Positions 38,360 to 51,500 of a stretch of DNA of 64,000 nucleotides are shown in pieces. The notes under the pieces are model-generated. The model did not search any database. It was not told where the DNA came from and worked only from the letters and a program-made list of their open reading frames with translations. The stretch covers positions 44,898,847 through 44,962,846 of the forward strand of contig OX359248.1 in NCBI GenBank assembly GCA_947179485.1, written 5' to 3'. The position numbers and the translations under genes were made by a program. The stretch comes from Allacma fusca (lineage: Eukaryota > Arthropoda > Collembola > Symphypleona > Sminthuridae). Positions within the stretch are counted from its first letter, which is position 1. Each line of letters begins with the position of its first letter.

Positions 38360-41200
38360 TCAGTCGCGTACACGGACATTCCAGATAGTACTTCTTCTAA
38401 TGCCTACAGTTGGACGAGCCACAGCAGAAAAATAAAATTGATTAATTTCTACTCCAGGCAAGGTGGCTTTCAAAGTCTTCAGTGAAGTTTCCTTAAAGAA
38501 GGAAAATACTTCGAGATAACGTAATGATTTCATGTTTCCTAACGTAGCGTATGACAAATGGTCAAGTGAGTAACATCGACTAAGAGCAAGATGTTGAAGA
38601 TTTGTCAAGGTAGTAATTGATTCAATGCACATTACGATGTCCTGGCAGTCTGACAAGTCTAAGTCTATCAAGCGAGGGCATCGAGATACAATGACTTCCA
38701 CATCTGTAATTGATACCAGGGGATAATTAAGTTCGGCAAACACAAACCAAGACTGATTTAACTTCAAGTTATTATGAATGAATGAATGAATTGTGAGTAG
38801 ACAATCTGGAATTACTCACGTGTATCTGTTAGTGACTGTCGGAATCCCGCAACATTCAGTTGTTCCAACTTCGGAGGGAATGAACTTACAACCTCAAGTA
38901 ATTCTTCGGATGTCCAATCTTGAACGATACAACCCATGTTAAGATTCTTAAGACTGCAATCAAAACAAAAGAATTTGAGTTACATTCTTCTACTGCAAAA
39001 CATGTAATAACCATCCACTACTCGCAAGGTTACTCAACATGTGTGATCAGAGCATTTGTAATCTAATTGTTGCAGATAATTGATGTAAACAATATTTGTA
39101 TTAAAACTTACTTTTTGCATTTTTGTAAGAACACCGCGAATATTTTAGGGTTGATATCATAACACATTGTGATGTTAAGCGTATCTAACGTAGCCGCAAA
39201 AGAATGCATCGCCTCAATGGCAGCCTTTGATACCATCATATGTTCGAGACTCAGTTTGACCAGAGAGGAACACATGTTTAATAATTCCGTTAAAGTTTCA
39301 GTGCTAATAACAGACATAGATAAATCCAAATAACTTAGCTGAGGTGCTTTTAAACCAGGAGGAATTTTAGGAGAATCGCGAATCTGTGAATATCAAATAG
39401 ATTTCGACAATGAAGAATTTCGAAGAAGTAAAAAACCGTTTAAAAATTGTAGTGGTAACGTCGTCAAACTACACCCACCTGAGCTCTAGCTAAACGTAAG
39501 AATACAGGCTGCCGAGACAACAAAACTCCTAAATGTCCGTCGTTCAAAATCCGTCCTTGCAAGTCCACCCTCCTCCACAAAGTCTCATCTTCCGATAACC
39601 TCTTTAACCGCTTACAGGTTTGTGCGACTCTGCCTAAAGCTTGCTTTGGAAGCCATTTGAACACTCTGAGAACCTAAGCGTAACATGACATAAAGACAAC
39701 CTTAAACCTGTTCTTTTTCTCATAAATTCATTCATGACTATTATAGCCTTCACCCATACCATTTCATCTGGAAGCATACTGAAGTTATCGGCACGTTGAT
39801 TACTTAGCCTTCTGATTCGAAATTGGAAAATATTCTGAATTGATGGGTCTGAAGAGCGGGGATTAAGTGCTCCATAGTCTTTTTCAGCCTCTGAAACTTC
39901 ACACTCGCTACCCATTTTCACTTTCCGATATTTACCATGTGGTGCGAGTTTACTGAAGGTGCAGTTATCACTGTGAGATTGCTTGGATTGGAGCGTGTAG
40001 GGTGAGAGAGGCACCAGTCCTTCCTTTTTACAGATATCAGCCAGCGATTTCGCAGAGAACGAATGATAAGACCACCTTGAATGGAGACATGACAATACAA
40101 AAATTCATTTTCAATCCATATCGTTTTGCAACTCAAAGCATAAAATAAATCAAACAAAAGGCACAAAACCCCACTTGAAAATACTAAAAGGTAAACAATT
40201 CCGAGTCGAGGCTAGAGATAAGATACACTAAACAATATAATTATAATTAAACCAATTCATAGGTATATACAGCGGAAGAGACAATTTCACAAGTGAATCA
40301 AGTCAGCTACTAGCAACGTAAACAAAACCACCACTTTATCTAAATCTAAACTACATTCAAACACCGATTAAAAGTATCTAGCTCAGGCAATACAGGAAAC
40401 AACACAGCACGATGTATCCACATCCCCTCAAAACAATTATCCTAATTCCAATACACGGTTTCCCTCCATACAAAATTCCTACATTACAGTCATCACCAAA
40501 CTCAAAAATACAACATTTATAATTAACTCCAGAGTCCCCATCAGGTCAATAAACACTCTCCAAACTCTCCGAAATTATTCCACCCAAGCGTCTCCAAAAA
40601 ATCTTAGGCATCAAAATATTCCACACTGCATCAGAATACAACAAGCCAAATGACATTTTTACATAACATATATGCTAATAACTGAAGAATGATCCAGGAA
40701 AATGATTTAATTACAAGTTGCTTAAGCAGGGTAACTTGACGAAAATAAGCCAAAGCCAACTAAGGATAAGATTCGAGGAGGGCATGGCGTTCCCACCTTC
40801 ACACCTAAAGTAAATTAACAACATACAACATACAGTCAGCCTAAAATAATTTAATAACACAATCACAATTAGTACTACCAACTACCGCACTTTCCTCCAC
40901 ACTCCATCAAACTCCCATAAATACATTCTTTCAATTTACTTAGTCATAAAAACCAAAGCCAACTACGGACAAGATCTCACTCCGCGGAGCCCGCCTTCCC
41001 ACCTTCACATCCACGTAAATTAAACAACATATACACAACAGACTATATCTACAAATAATTAAAATACAATCACAATTACTCCTACCCTCCCTCAAACTCC
41101 AGCAATCCCAATCTTCACAAATATAATAAATACAATAACTACAAATCAAAACCAAAGAACAATCCACTTCCAGCCGTTACCTTTCCTTGCGCGCCAACAT
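38360..41200 (-). CDS. SKP2: S-phase kinase-associated protein 2 (F-box/LRR)
   Basis: Six exons on the minus strand: 41181-41200, 39760-40075, 39479-39673, 39112-39383, 38820-38953 and 38360-38703. They join in frame to 426 residues, close to the 424 of human SKP2. The first coding exon has only 20 coding bases (MLARKE plus two bases) and is joined across a 1.1-kb intron. The chosen start is supported because its phase fits the next acceptor and no other in-frame ATG precedes the conserved part. The F-box is at about residues 104-150 (LPDEM-VLRVFKWLP, then ETLWRRVDL), followed by leucine-rich repeats (LSYLDLS, LIDLDLSDC, LQHLALSRCYSLD) and a C-terminal tail ending ARPTVG...IWNVRVRD, a known SKP2 hallmark. 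In animals SKP2 is the substrate receptor of an SCF ubiquitin ligase that degrades CDK inhibitors such as p27. No defects are seen. Confidence 0.93.
40076..41180 (-). other. SKP2 first intron, strongly strand-biased
   Basis: The plus strand here is A/C-rich and poor in G, so the transcribed sense is T/G-rich. Two diverged copies of a segment of about 200 bp start near 40751 and 40954 (AAAGCCAACTA, CTTCCCACCTTCACA). Donor AG/gtaacg at 41180 and acceptor TTCAAG at 40076 bound it. Confidence 0.65.
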
Positions 41201-43336
41201 GACCCACACAAAGTAACCCCAAAAATCCTAAAATTAATTTTTTTCCCCGAACTGAATTTTTTCCACAGACTACTTAAACGCTTGGGAATTGATCTAGTCA
41301 AGATTTGAAATTAATTTTAGAAAGTTACTACCTAAATTAAATAAATTTGTGAAAGGTACAATGCCCGTTGTTGTGCTTTGGGCGCGTATTCGGAGCGTCT
41401 TCATATGTAACTTCAGCCTAAAGAAATACTCACGGGGCAATGTTAAACAGCGGCAAAAGGGTTTAGCTGGAACTGGGACTTTTTTTGAGTTTCTTAATAA
41501 TTTTTAATTACCTTTTTCGAGGGACGATTTCATTAAAATCCTCCGTTTTCTTTTTACTCCCCACCTTCGTTTGGCACGGCATGCTGACTCTGAACTCTCC
41601 TCCCGCTGCCCTTCTTTTACTCATCTTCCCAACGAGACTGACTAGTGACTGGCCTCAACCTCATACGCGTCAAAATATCTTGGACTCAAGCTAACTTGGA
41701 CTGAACTGCGGGCAAGTAACCAGCCCAGCAAACACGTAGAAGAACTGTATAATAATATTTTTAAGGAAGCTTTTTACTAAAGTAATACTCCAGAACGGCG
41801 TCAAAACAATGAAAATAAAACATTGTTAAAAACTTATGCAACTAAACTAAAAGACGTCAGGACAAATCAATCAACCGAAATATACATTTCAACAAGTTCG
41901 TTCAGTGAGCTAGTTCCTGAACTGAACTTTTCAAGAATATTTAACATTTTGAGTGAACTTGAATGAACGGAAATAAATGAATAGAATGAATGACTGAACC
42001 TGAATTGAATTATTTTTCATTTTGAATGAACTTGAATTATTAGCAATAAGTATGGCAAAGCGATGAACTGAACGTAGTTGAGCTTCAATAAATAATAGAA
42101 TGTGTGCTTACCGATATCTTATTTGACACATTGACGTTACTTTCGCAAATGCAAATACCACAAGCTCATCAAATTGGTTATTTATGATGTGCATTTATCA
42201 TTTCTACTGAGCGATTCATCGTGGAAAACCCGACTGCATGAACAACAACGCTATTATTGCTCCATGCCTAAATGATTTTCGTCATTTGGTTCAATGTGTA
42301 ATAATTGCTAGGTTTGCATTAATGTCCCCGAAAAACCCACCTCGAAGAAATTTTTGAAAAAAAAATATTTTTATTAAAACCACTACTTCAAAATGGGACA
42401 GTAGCTTATATTCTTCATTTAGTTTACCTAAGAATAGAAAATAAAAGTAAATGTTGTTAATTGTGTGTGGTTAATGTTGAATTGTGATTAGCGGTTGTCA
42501 CAATATTTTTAGAGCTGCAAATTTGTTGAAATCAATTTCATGTATGCAATTACTTTATGTTCATTTTGCAACTCAAGCCTGAACATGTACATGGTGGAAC
42601 TGCATTTAATTATAATTAATTATATTTTATTATTTAAATAATTATTACGGCGAACTGATTATGCTCATTTTTATTACATCTATAGATTAAAATCTTAGTT
42701 GTTTAATACAAAATCAGCGCAATAAACTAGACGTAGTTCAGTTTAGCATGAATATACTGATTTATTTACATTTTGACTTCCAGTTTTATACCAAATACAC
42801 TTGTATTTAAAATGTGCATATGAAAAAAACTTGGTTATTGAATCATTGAATGTTTATTAATGAATAATATAGTAAGGAATAAAAATATCATTATAATAGT
42901 AATGTTTACAACTACAGATATTGAAAGTGCTAATTCTTAATTAGTCATAAACAACGTACAACACAAGTTAATTTACTAGTTAACAAAGGATTGCAACTGC
43001 ATCTTGGCTGTGAAAACTAAATCAAGGCATAAAATAATTTATGTTGGGTTAGGATTTGAGACGATTCATACTAAAGCGTTCTAACATTGTTAGGTTTAGT
43101 AAAATTAAAAGTAATAAATGTAATTTAAAACAATTAGTACCGTTGCACATACCAATCAGTCACAAGAAATTAAGCAAGAACTACGATTTAACTTATTTTG
43201 TATTGTAATGAGAATAAATGTGATTAAAATTACATATTTAATTCGGAAACGTACGGTACTTGAAAAGTATAACATTCGCATTTAGAACTCAATTTTCTTT
43301 ATGCCTTCATATCCATTCATATAATGAGTTATTACG
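41201..43336. other. SKP2 upstream region and intergenic DNA
   Basis: Probable SKP2 promoter just right of 41200, but no TATA box is evident. 41890-42095 is rich in GAACTGAAC/GTTCAGT words of both orientations, perhaps an old hAT-type MITE. The rest is AT-rich, without genes, and may include the 3' terminus of the transposon-like gene that ends at 43337. Confidence 0.4.
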
Positions 43337-46300
43337 TTACTTGCTCATCAACTTGTACCAAACATTCGAAACCCTAGTATACTCAGGAACTCCACGTTTG
43401 TAGGTCTTACTAGACTCCATGCCGTCATACGTAAACCACTGATTTTGGAACTTCACAACTGATGCAAAATGATGTCGTAGTTGCTGGTACAATGAACATG
43501 CTACAAGTTCGTACTGATGACCCAACATATTCGCCTGCAATGGCAGTTCTTCAATCGTCATAGGCACAACAACTACAACACCTAAATTCCAAGAACCAGG
43601 GTTAAGATTAAATACTACAAATGGTGGAGGTCCTTCAGTAGGGGACGAATAACTAAGATCAAGGGGCTGTTCACAACTGGGGCACATTATTTCCCGGAAT
43701 TTGTTACGGTTATTCAATCGATCCAAAACCACCTCCATATTATCACATGATAATAGTATTGGAGAGAAACTGAAAGAAAAATAGCTGTTTAGGCCTGGAA
43801 TATATATTTACGAAACATTACATATACCTGATTTCCAAAAAATAAATATTAATTATGTTTTGCTTGTGTTTTACCTGCTGGTTTTTTCAAATCCACAAAA
43901 AGGGCAGTGTTGATGATCAGTGTGATTTTCAAAAAGAAATGCCAACGGCTCTACAGCTAGAACGAACTCATCATTCTCCAGATCATTTACGGCAGGTTTA
44001 GCCAATAAATATTGGTTGGCAAGATTTTGAAGCCACATAGACTTTGCTTGGTTCGTCCTACCTGCTAAAACGTCCTCAATGCAATTTCGCAATATAAGAT
44101 GCTTTGGAGTGTCACCGCAAATAAACTGCTTTGCTCTCGGATAAGTTTCATACAAGAAAAGAATGACAAACAAGCTGTTGTCAAATGAGCATGTATTGCG
44201 CAAGAGATAGTCAGAGATATCTATTGCTCCTGCTGTTCCCCATCTGCAAGTTTAAAGAAATGCAAGTTGAAAATCGCTGGTATAACTTTTTGTACAGCAT
44301 ACTTTTGTGTTTACCTACTCAATGAATGGCAGTGTTTGGAACATAGACGAACCGAAGCTTCTTCGAGCAACTTGCTTTCCAGGCTTGTCCCACTCCTCCC
44401 GGAAAAGGAATGAAGGAACGGTTGAATCCTTTACAGTGATATCCGTAACTGTGAGTTGGCTATAGTTAATTAACTTCCTTTTCCGTCGCAGTGTATTCAC
44501 GTTGCGCTCCAAGCCAACCTGTTTTATTAGTTCGGCTTCAAAACGACTGCATCTACCTACGGTCACAAAATAAAACTTAATTTATATTTACTCAAACAAG
44601 AAACTGTAAACCTTAAAAGACATATACATATACATCACTAACCTTTGACGACTTTGACAGAATCTTCCACGTATCTGCTTATTTTCATCTTTCCTTTGTG
44701 TTCATGATTCTTTATTATGTTATTCCATATCTCAACTGGTGATTGGTCATCTTTCTCCGTCTCATCATTACGCACAGCAAACATAACATGGGTTAACAGT
44801 GGTGTATAAGGAAGTATGTGCTGCAATAAATACTGAACGAAAGGCTCGTTTAAGAAGGAGTTGTCTGGAAGATTATTATCAGGTGGTTGGGAAATTATAT
44901 CTCCTTTAACTTTGACGTGGATGTCTTGAAACAACTTTCCAAACGAAGTACCATAAGAAATAGTTGTACCTGTTAACTTGTCTCCCTGATAGTCGTCGCA
45001 CTGTATCGGATGGTCTGGTAAAGAATTCAACATTATAATCTTAAATAATAACCATAACAACAAATCACACTATGTATGAATTACTAACCTGTTGCACAAG
45101 TTCTTGGAGCCGACAAAGCCACAGTACGAATGTCCTCATCCACATTGACCGTACGTTTGGGAGAGCAACAGATTCGAAAGAGTTTTGAGACATAGTAACA
45201 TATTTTATGAATGTCATTGCCAAGAAGATACTTTCGTGTCAGTTTTTCAAGAACGGAAATTTCACAGGAATCTTTTCCATAGCATTTAACTAGTCGTGCA
45301 TACAACGTGCGGCTGTTATGCGCTCGGCAAACGTGTAGGTTGTAAGCAGACGGTTGTTGCAGCTGGAAAATTTCCTGCCAACACATGTTTAAGTACATGT
45401 GGATCGTTTGGCGTGGCCAGAGGTTTTGAACGACAGCTGATATCGTTGCAAGACTGAAGTCGGTCTCAACTCGCTTCAGCCACTTTGCTGGTGGAAGATT
45501 AAGATACTGTGTAACTCTGGAAAGAACAAAATTGAAATTAGCATAAGGAATGAGATTTTTTTAAACGTGGTACAAAAATCTGTTTCTAGTTTAGCTTACC
45601 GTTGACGAAAGCGAGAAATGCCAAGACTTATAGCGTCAGTGTTTTGTGAATTTGATAGAAATTCGCACACTGCGATCGGACAAGCCCTTGATTTCGGATT
45701 ATCCACCACAATAGCATAGAGTAAAACTTGTGAATCACCCAAAGTTTCAGCGAGGTTTCTGACAATCCCACCTGTCGCATCAATATGCAACACAATTGGG
45801 TGGCGGGTATCGTGTAATGCCTTTAGAATCCGGAGCTGGTCGTCAGTGAATAACACAACAGATAGAGGAATCAGGCTGTAGCTCTGAACATAAGAGGATA
45901 GCCTGGCATCTCGCTCTAACCTTTTCATTAGATCGACAACTGGACTTGCGTCTAAATCTTTGCTCCTTAACATCTGAAACAAAATAATGTCCAAAATATT
46001 CTGATAAATCCGTACAACATTCTAATCCAAGTGGTAAACAAACAATTTACCTCATGACGTATTTGCCGAAGTATTTGGGCAGTCGGGGTAGACGTAATAT
46101 TTCCACATCTCCGTGAAAATACACTGGACGTTTCAGCCATTTCCGTTGCTAGTCCATCTCCTCGTCTATGCTTTAAAACAACTTTAAGAGCCTCACGCTC
46201 TTCCGCCTGTATTCGATTTCTTTTTGTACAGAAAGGTGGATGCATTATGGTACCCTCGCACCTGTGGTAAAAGAATCATGTTAATTTTTGTACCTGCGAG

Positions 46301-47968
46301 TTTCTTACGCTAGTCAAGATACGAAGACTTACGATACGTGAAATACTATATCTCCTGATTTTTCTGTCGAAAACCCATCAACGGAAATTGTCTTCCAGCA
46401 ATCTCGTCCGTATGAACAGTATCCGACAGCATGATATACTTTACCAAAGCGTCCAACTAAAACCTCTTGCCTGATGAAGTTGAATACACAACAACCTTTA
46501 TTGTGCTGTTTAAACTCTTTTCGGATTACATCGAGCCAACCTTTACGCATTCCCTGGTTTTGTTTCCCGGATTTACTTATCCTCTCACAAACGTATGACC
46601 TGTAAAGTTCCTTTGGCAAGGAAAACTCAAATGCCTTAGGGACCTCAACAGTTCGATCCGAGGTAACAATTACAACACTCGTAGCGGAATCTAAAATATA
46701 TGACACAAATGTTTGTTAACTCATTGTATAAGGTTTTTGGTATATTTGCATATAGAAATTACCATGATACGTTGCGTGAAGCCATGACGCCGGATCTGCC
46801 ACTACAGGTGTGCTGCTTTGTCGACTTTTAGCCGGTAACTCGTTGATGACATTAACAATTCTTGCTGTAAAGAAGTACCCAACTTTTAAATAACCACGGT
46901 GATCATGATTACTGAAAAAATTAGTTAATATTTATCCTTTCGTATAACCTGCAACTTTGTTCACAGTTGGTTGGGATTTTTTGTAATGAATCCGGTCAAT
47001 GTTTTGAAAATCATCATCAGAGGAATCCGACGCTTGGATAACATGAACTTCATTAAGTTCCAGTTCCGAAATGGGCGATGGGATAGTATCATCAGATATG
47101 TCTAAATAATAATTATTCATGCAATGATACGAAAATTGCGTAACCTTAGTAATAAGTTAATTTTTCACCAACTTAGCTGTGTTTTTTCTCGATTGACAGA
47201 ATCTACGTCCATGGGCACATTGATACTTGCTTTGTCAACATCTGCACAATTCCCAGCTGATAGTCGGCTAATTTCATTCGGATCTAATCGGCGAACTAAA
47301 CAAGAGCAAATATTACTGACGAATAAAAAAATCGAACTTGGTTCTGCTTAGTGAAAATCATACTTGTGATAGATGGGACAAATCTGGATGGAAATGACTC
47401 ATGAGGTAGATCCGTGCATTTCGGGCAAAGCCAATGTGCGTCAGTCTCGACTTTCTTAAAGTCAATGCGTAGACACAACGCATGATACCAGGTAGGACAG
47501 CGTGTACATTGTACCCAGTTTGCATCAGCAAACCCCAGACAAAAGCCGCAGCGGTCGGATTGATTTCTAGCAGGTTTCGGTGTAGAGTGGGCTATTGGTG
47601 ATGGCAAAATACCCGTTATTTCGTTCACCTCACGTAGAAATAGAACCTAGAGTACAAAAATATATACAGAAACAAGGTTAACTAATATATAATTTTGTTA
47701 CATCATCTAACATTAATTTTCAATGCTAAAATACCTTTAAGTTGTCGCAGTTCCTAATAAACATGGTATACAGCTGCAGACGATCAGATGGAGTCACGTG
47801 AGATAGGAATTTTCGCCCCAATTGTTCGTACAGGCCTCCTTTGGCTTTCCAGCTTTCGCTGTACCAACGGTCCGGAATTCTACAAATGCTGGCCATTGCT
47901 GCTGCGATTCTATCAGCTGGGTAACGCTTTGTGTTCTTCGTCCACTTAGATTTACAAGGACGGCCCAT
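43337..47968 (-). CDS. PHD-transposase-like-USP-like fusion protein
   Basis: About 13 exons on the minus strand: 47735-47968, 47364-47646, 47173-47295, 46949-47101, 46763-46882, 46333-46690, 46051-46261, 45600-45973, 45089-45516, 44643-45014, 44319-44556, 43875-44243 and 43337-43769. They join in frame to 1,231 residues; the exon 3, 4 and 5 junctions are the least certain. Residues 111-155 form a C4HC3 PHD finger (CGFC...CTRC...WYHALC...WLCPKC), a histone-tail reader type. A transposase-like RNase H core follows: Asp559 in VLHIDATGGIV, strand VLLYAIVV, PIAVCEFLS, Asp638 in ETDFSLATISAVV, then HVCRAH. The C-terminus resembles a ubiquitin-specific protease: Cys983 in NTCSFDNSLFV, zinc-ribbon pairs CPFC and CPSC, and His1188 in RHHFASVV with WFTYDG. 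It is most likely the gene of a large DNA transposon, or one derived from it. Terminal repeats were not found. The third acidic residue and the superfamily are undecided. Confidence 0.8.
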
Positions 47969-48590
47969 TCTATTCAAAACATTTACAATAAAACCGATAT
48001 ACTTTCATTATAGACTTACGTTGCATACATTCTAGTTCTGGTTTCACAAGTTGCATGTATATGTCTCGTTACTTTTAAACATTATTAAATTTTGAATAAA
48101 GTCTCACCTAGCTTTTTAACTCAACTGGTACAAAACCTGAAAAGACTTCCAAAAAGGTACCCGCAAAATTTGACAAACCCTGCGCAACACAAAAAATATT
48201 TGTCAGAATACACAACAACTTGTTTCGGTAAAAACAAAAACTTACAACTATTCAAAAAATAGCATTAGGACAAAAACTCAGAATACCGTCTATCTACAAA
48301 AATGATAATTAATTAACTGTCTCTATCTAACGAAAGAAAACCACTAGAAAGACGCTAGTAGTCAGAAAATCTCCCCCTTGATTTGGCAAGTCGATAACGA
48401 CTTACACAAACCCCAAAAATATTACCCGGGTAAATTACCTGTTATTACGCTCCTAACTTGGGATGACGGTAATCAAATCATATTAACATGCATACAAATA
48501 TAATTTTATACTAAAGGCATAACGTTCCATGAAATATATCTGTACCGTTCGAGTTGATCCCCGTGATCAATTTCTTGTCTCCGGATCGAT
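47969..48590. other. 5' flank of the fusion gene
   Basis: AT-rich sequence between the gene start and the satellite. ATTACCCGGGTAAATTACC at 48420-48438 is a small palindrome sharing ACCCGGG with the satellite unit. Any transposon terminus should lie here, but I could not match it to the 3' side. Confidence 0.4.
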
Positions 48591-51500
48591 CATTTCTGCG
48601 TCATTGGTTTCTCGATGGGATGGGTAGTTGCTGAGGAAAAACCGGGTAAGTGTAAAACCCGGGGAAATGAAAAGTCCGAAACCTGAAAATGTTATTGTTT
48701 AAGAGTTTGTAACCCTAGACCTGAACCATGTGATCATTTCTGCGTCATTGGTTTCTCGATGGGATGGGTAGTTGCTGAGGAAAAACCGGGTAAGTGTAAA
48801 ACCCGGGGAAATGAAAAGTCCGAAACCTGAAAATGTTATTGTTTAAGAGTTTGTAACCCTAGACCTGAACCATGTGATCATTTCTGCGTCATTGGTTTCT
48901 CGATGGGATGGGTAGTTGCTGAGGAAAAACCGGGTAAGTGTAAAACCCGGGGAAATGAAAAGTCCGAAACCTGAAAATGTTATTGTTTAAGAGTTTGTAA
49001 CCCTAGACCTGAACCATGTGATCATTTCTGCGTCATTTGTTTCTCGATGGGATGGGTAGTTGCTGAGGAAAAACCGGGTAAGTGTAAAACCCGGGGAAAT
49101 GAAAAGTCCGAAACCTGAAAATGTTATTGTTTAAGAGTTTGTAACCCTAGACCTGAACCATGTGATCATTTCTGCGTCATTTGTTCCTCGATGGGATGGG
49201 TAGTTGCTGAGGAAAAACCGGGTAAGTGTAAAACCCGGGGAAATGAAAAGTCCGAAACCTGAAAATGTTATTGTTTAAGAGTTTGTAACCCTAGACCTGA
49301 ACCATGTGATCATTTCTGCGTCATTGGTTTCTCGATGGGATGGGTAGTTGCTGAGGAAAAACCGGGTAAGTGTAAAACCCGGGGAAATGAAAAGTCCGAA
49401 ACCTGAAAATGTTATTGTTTAAGAGTTTGTAACCCTAGACCTGAACCATGTGATCATTTCTGCGTCATTGGTTTCTCGATGGGATGGGTAGTTGCTGAGG
49501 AAAAACCGGGTAAGTGTAAAACCCGGGGAAATGAAAAGTCCGAAACCTGAAAATGTTATTGTTTAAGAGTTTGTAACCCTAGACCTGAACCATGTGATCA
49601 TTTCTGCGTCATTTGTTTCTCGATGGGATGGGTAGTTGCTGAGGAAAAACCGGGTAAGTGTAAAACCCGGGGAAATGAAAAGTCCGAAACCTGAAAATGT
49701 TATTGTTTAAGAGTTTGTAACCCTAGACCTGAACCATGTGATCATTTCTGCGTCATTGGTTTCTCGATGGGATGGGTAGTTGCTGAGGAAAAACCGGGTA
49801 AGTGTAAAACCCGGGGAAATGAAAAGTCCGAAACCTGAAAATGTTATTGTTTAAGAGTTTGTAACCCTAGACCTGAACCATGTGATCATTTCTGCGTCAT
49901 TGGTTTCTCGATGGGATGGGTAGTTGCTGAGGAAAAACCGGGTAAGTGTAAAACCCGGGGAAATGAAAAGTCCGAAACCTGAAAATGTTATTGTTTAAGA
50001 GTTTGTAACCCTAGACCTGAACCATGTGATCATTTCTGCGTCATTTGTTTCTCGATGGGATGGGTAGTTGCTGAGGAAAAACCGGGTAAGTGTAAAACCC
50101 GGGGAAATGAAAAGTCCGAAACCTGAAAATGTTATTGTTTAAGAGTTTGTAACCCTAGACCTGAACCATGTGATCATTTCTGCGTCATTGGTTTCTCGAT
50201 GGGATGGGTAGTTGCTGAGGAAAAACCGGGTAAGTGTAAAACCCGGGGAAATGAAAAGTCCGAAACCTGAAAATGTTATTGTTTAAGAGTTTGTAACCCT
50301 AGACCTGAACCATGTGATCATTTCTGCGTCATTTGTTTCTCGATGGGATGGGTAGTTGCTGAGGAAAAACCGGGTAAGTGTAAAACCCGGGGAAATGAAA
50401 AGTCCGAAACCTGAAAATGTTATTGTTTAAGAGTTTGTAACCCTAGACCTGAACCATGTGATCATTTCTGCGTCATTGGTTTCTCGATGGGATGGGTAGT
50501 TGCTGAGGAAAAACCGGGTAAGTGTAAAACCCGGGGAAATGAAAAGTCCGAAACCTGAAAATGTTATTGTTTAAGAGTTTGTAACCCTAGACCTGAACCA
50601 TGTGATCATTTCTGCGTCATTGGTTTCTCGATGGGATGGGTAGTTGCTGAGGAAAAACCGGGTAAGTGTAAAACCCGGGGAAATGAAAAGTCCGAAACCT
50701 GAAAATGTTATTGTTTAAGAGTTTGTAACCCTAGACCTGAACCATGTGATCATTTCTGCGTCATTTGTTTCTCGATGGGATGGGTAGTTGCTGAGGAAAA
50801 ACCGGGTAAGTGTAAAACCCGGGGAAATGAAAAGTCCGAAACCTGAAAATGTTATTGTTTAAGAGTTTGTAACCCTAGACCTGAACCATGTGATCATTTC
50901 TGCGTCATTGGTTTCTCGATGGGATGGGTAGTTGCTGAGGAAAAACCGGGTAAGTGTAAAACCCGGGGAAATGAAAAGTCCGAAACCTGAAAATGTTATT
51001 GTTTAAGAGTTTGTAACCCTAGACCTGAACCATGTGATCATTTCTGCGTCATTTGTTTCTCGATGGGATGGGTAGTTGCTGAGGAAAAACCGGGTAAGTG
51101 TAAAACCCGGGGAAATGAAAAGTCCGAAACCTGAAAATGTTATTGTTTAAGAGTTTGTAACCCTAGACCTGAACCATGTGATCATTTCTGCGTCATTTGT
51201 TCCTCGATGGGATGGGTAGTTGCTGAGGAAAAACCGGGTAAGTGTAAAACCCGGGGAAATGAAAAGTCCGAAACCTGAAAATGTTATTGTTTAAGAGTTT
51301 GTAACCCTAGACCTGAACCATGTGATCATTTCTGCGTCATTGGTTTCTCGATGGGATGGGTAGTTGCTGAGGAAAAACCGGGTAAGTGTAAAACCCGGGG
51401 AAATGAAAAGTCCGAAACCTGAAAATGTTATTGTTTAAGAGTTTGTAACCCTAGACCTGAACCATGTGATCATTTCTGCGTCATTGGTTTCTCGATGGGA

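Noticed and set aside
39918..40166. Overlapping 82-codon frame at the SKP2 5' part
   Set aside because: It is a shadow of SKP2 exon 2 in another frame; the exon chain with F-box and LRR uses the other frame.
46911..46949. Acceptor at 46911 (TTTTTTCAG) for exon 5 of the fusion gene
   Set aside because: It has the better pyrimidine tract but does not keep frame with exon 4; the AAAAG at 46883 does. The junction is kept as uncertain.
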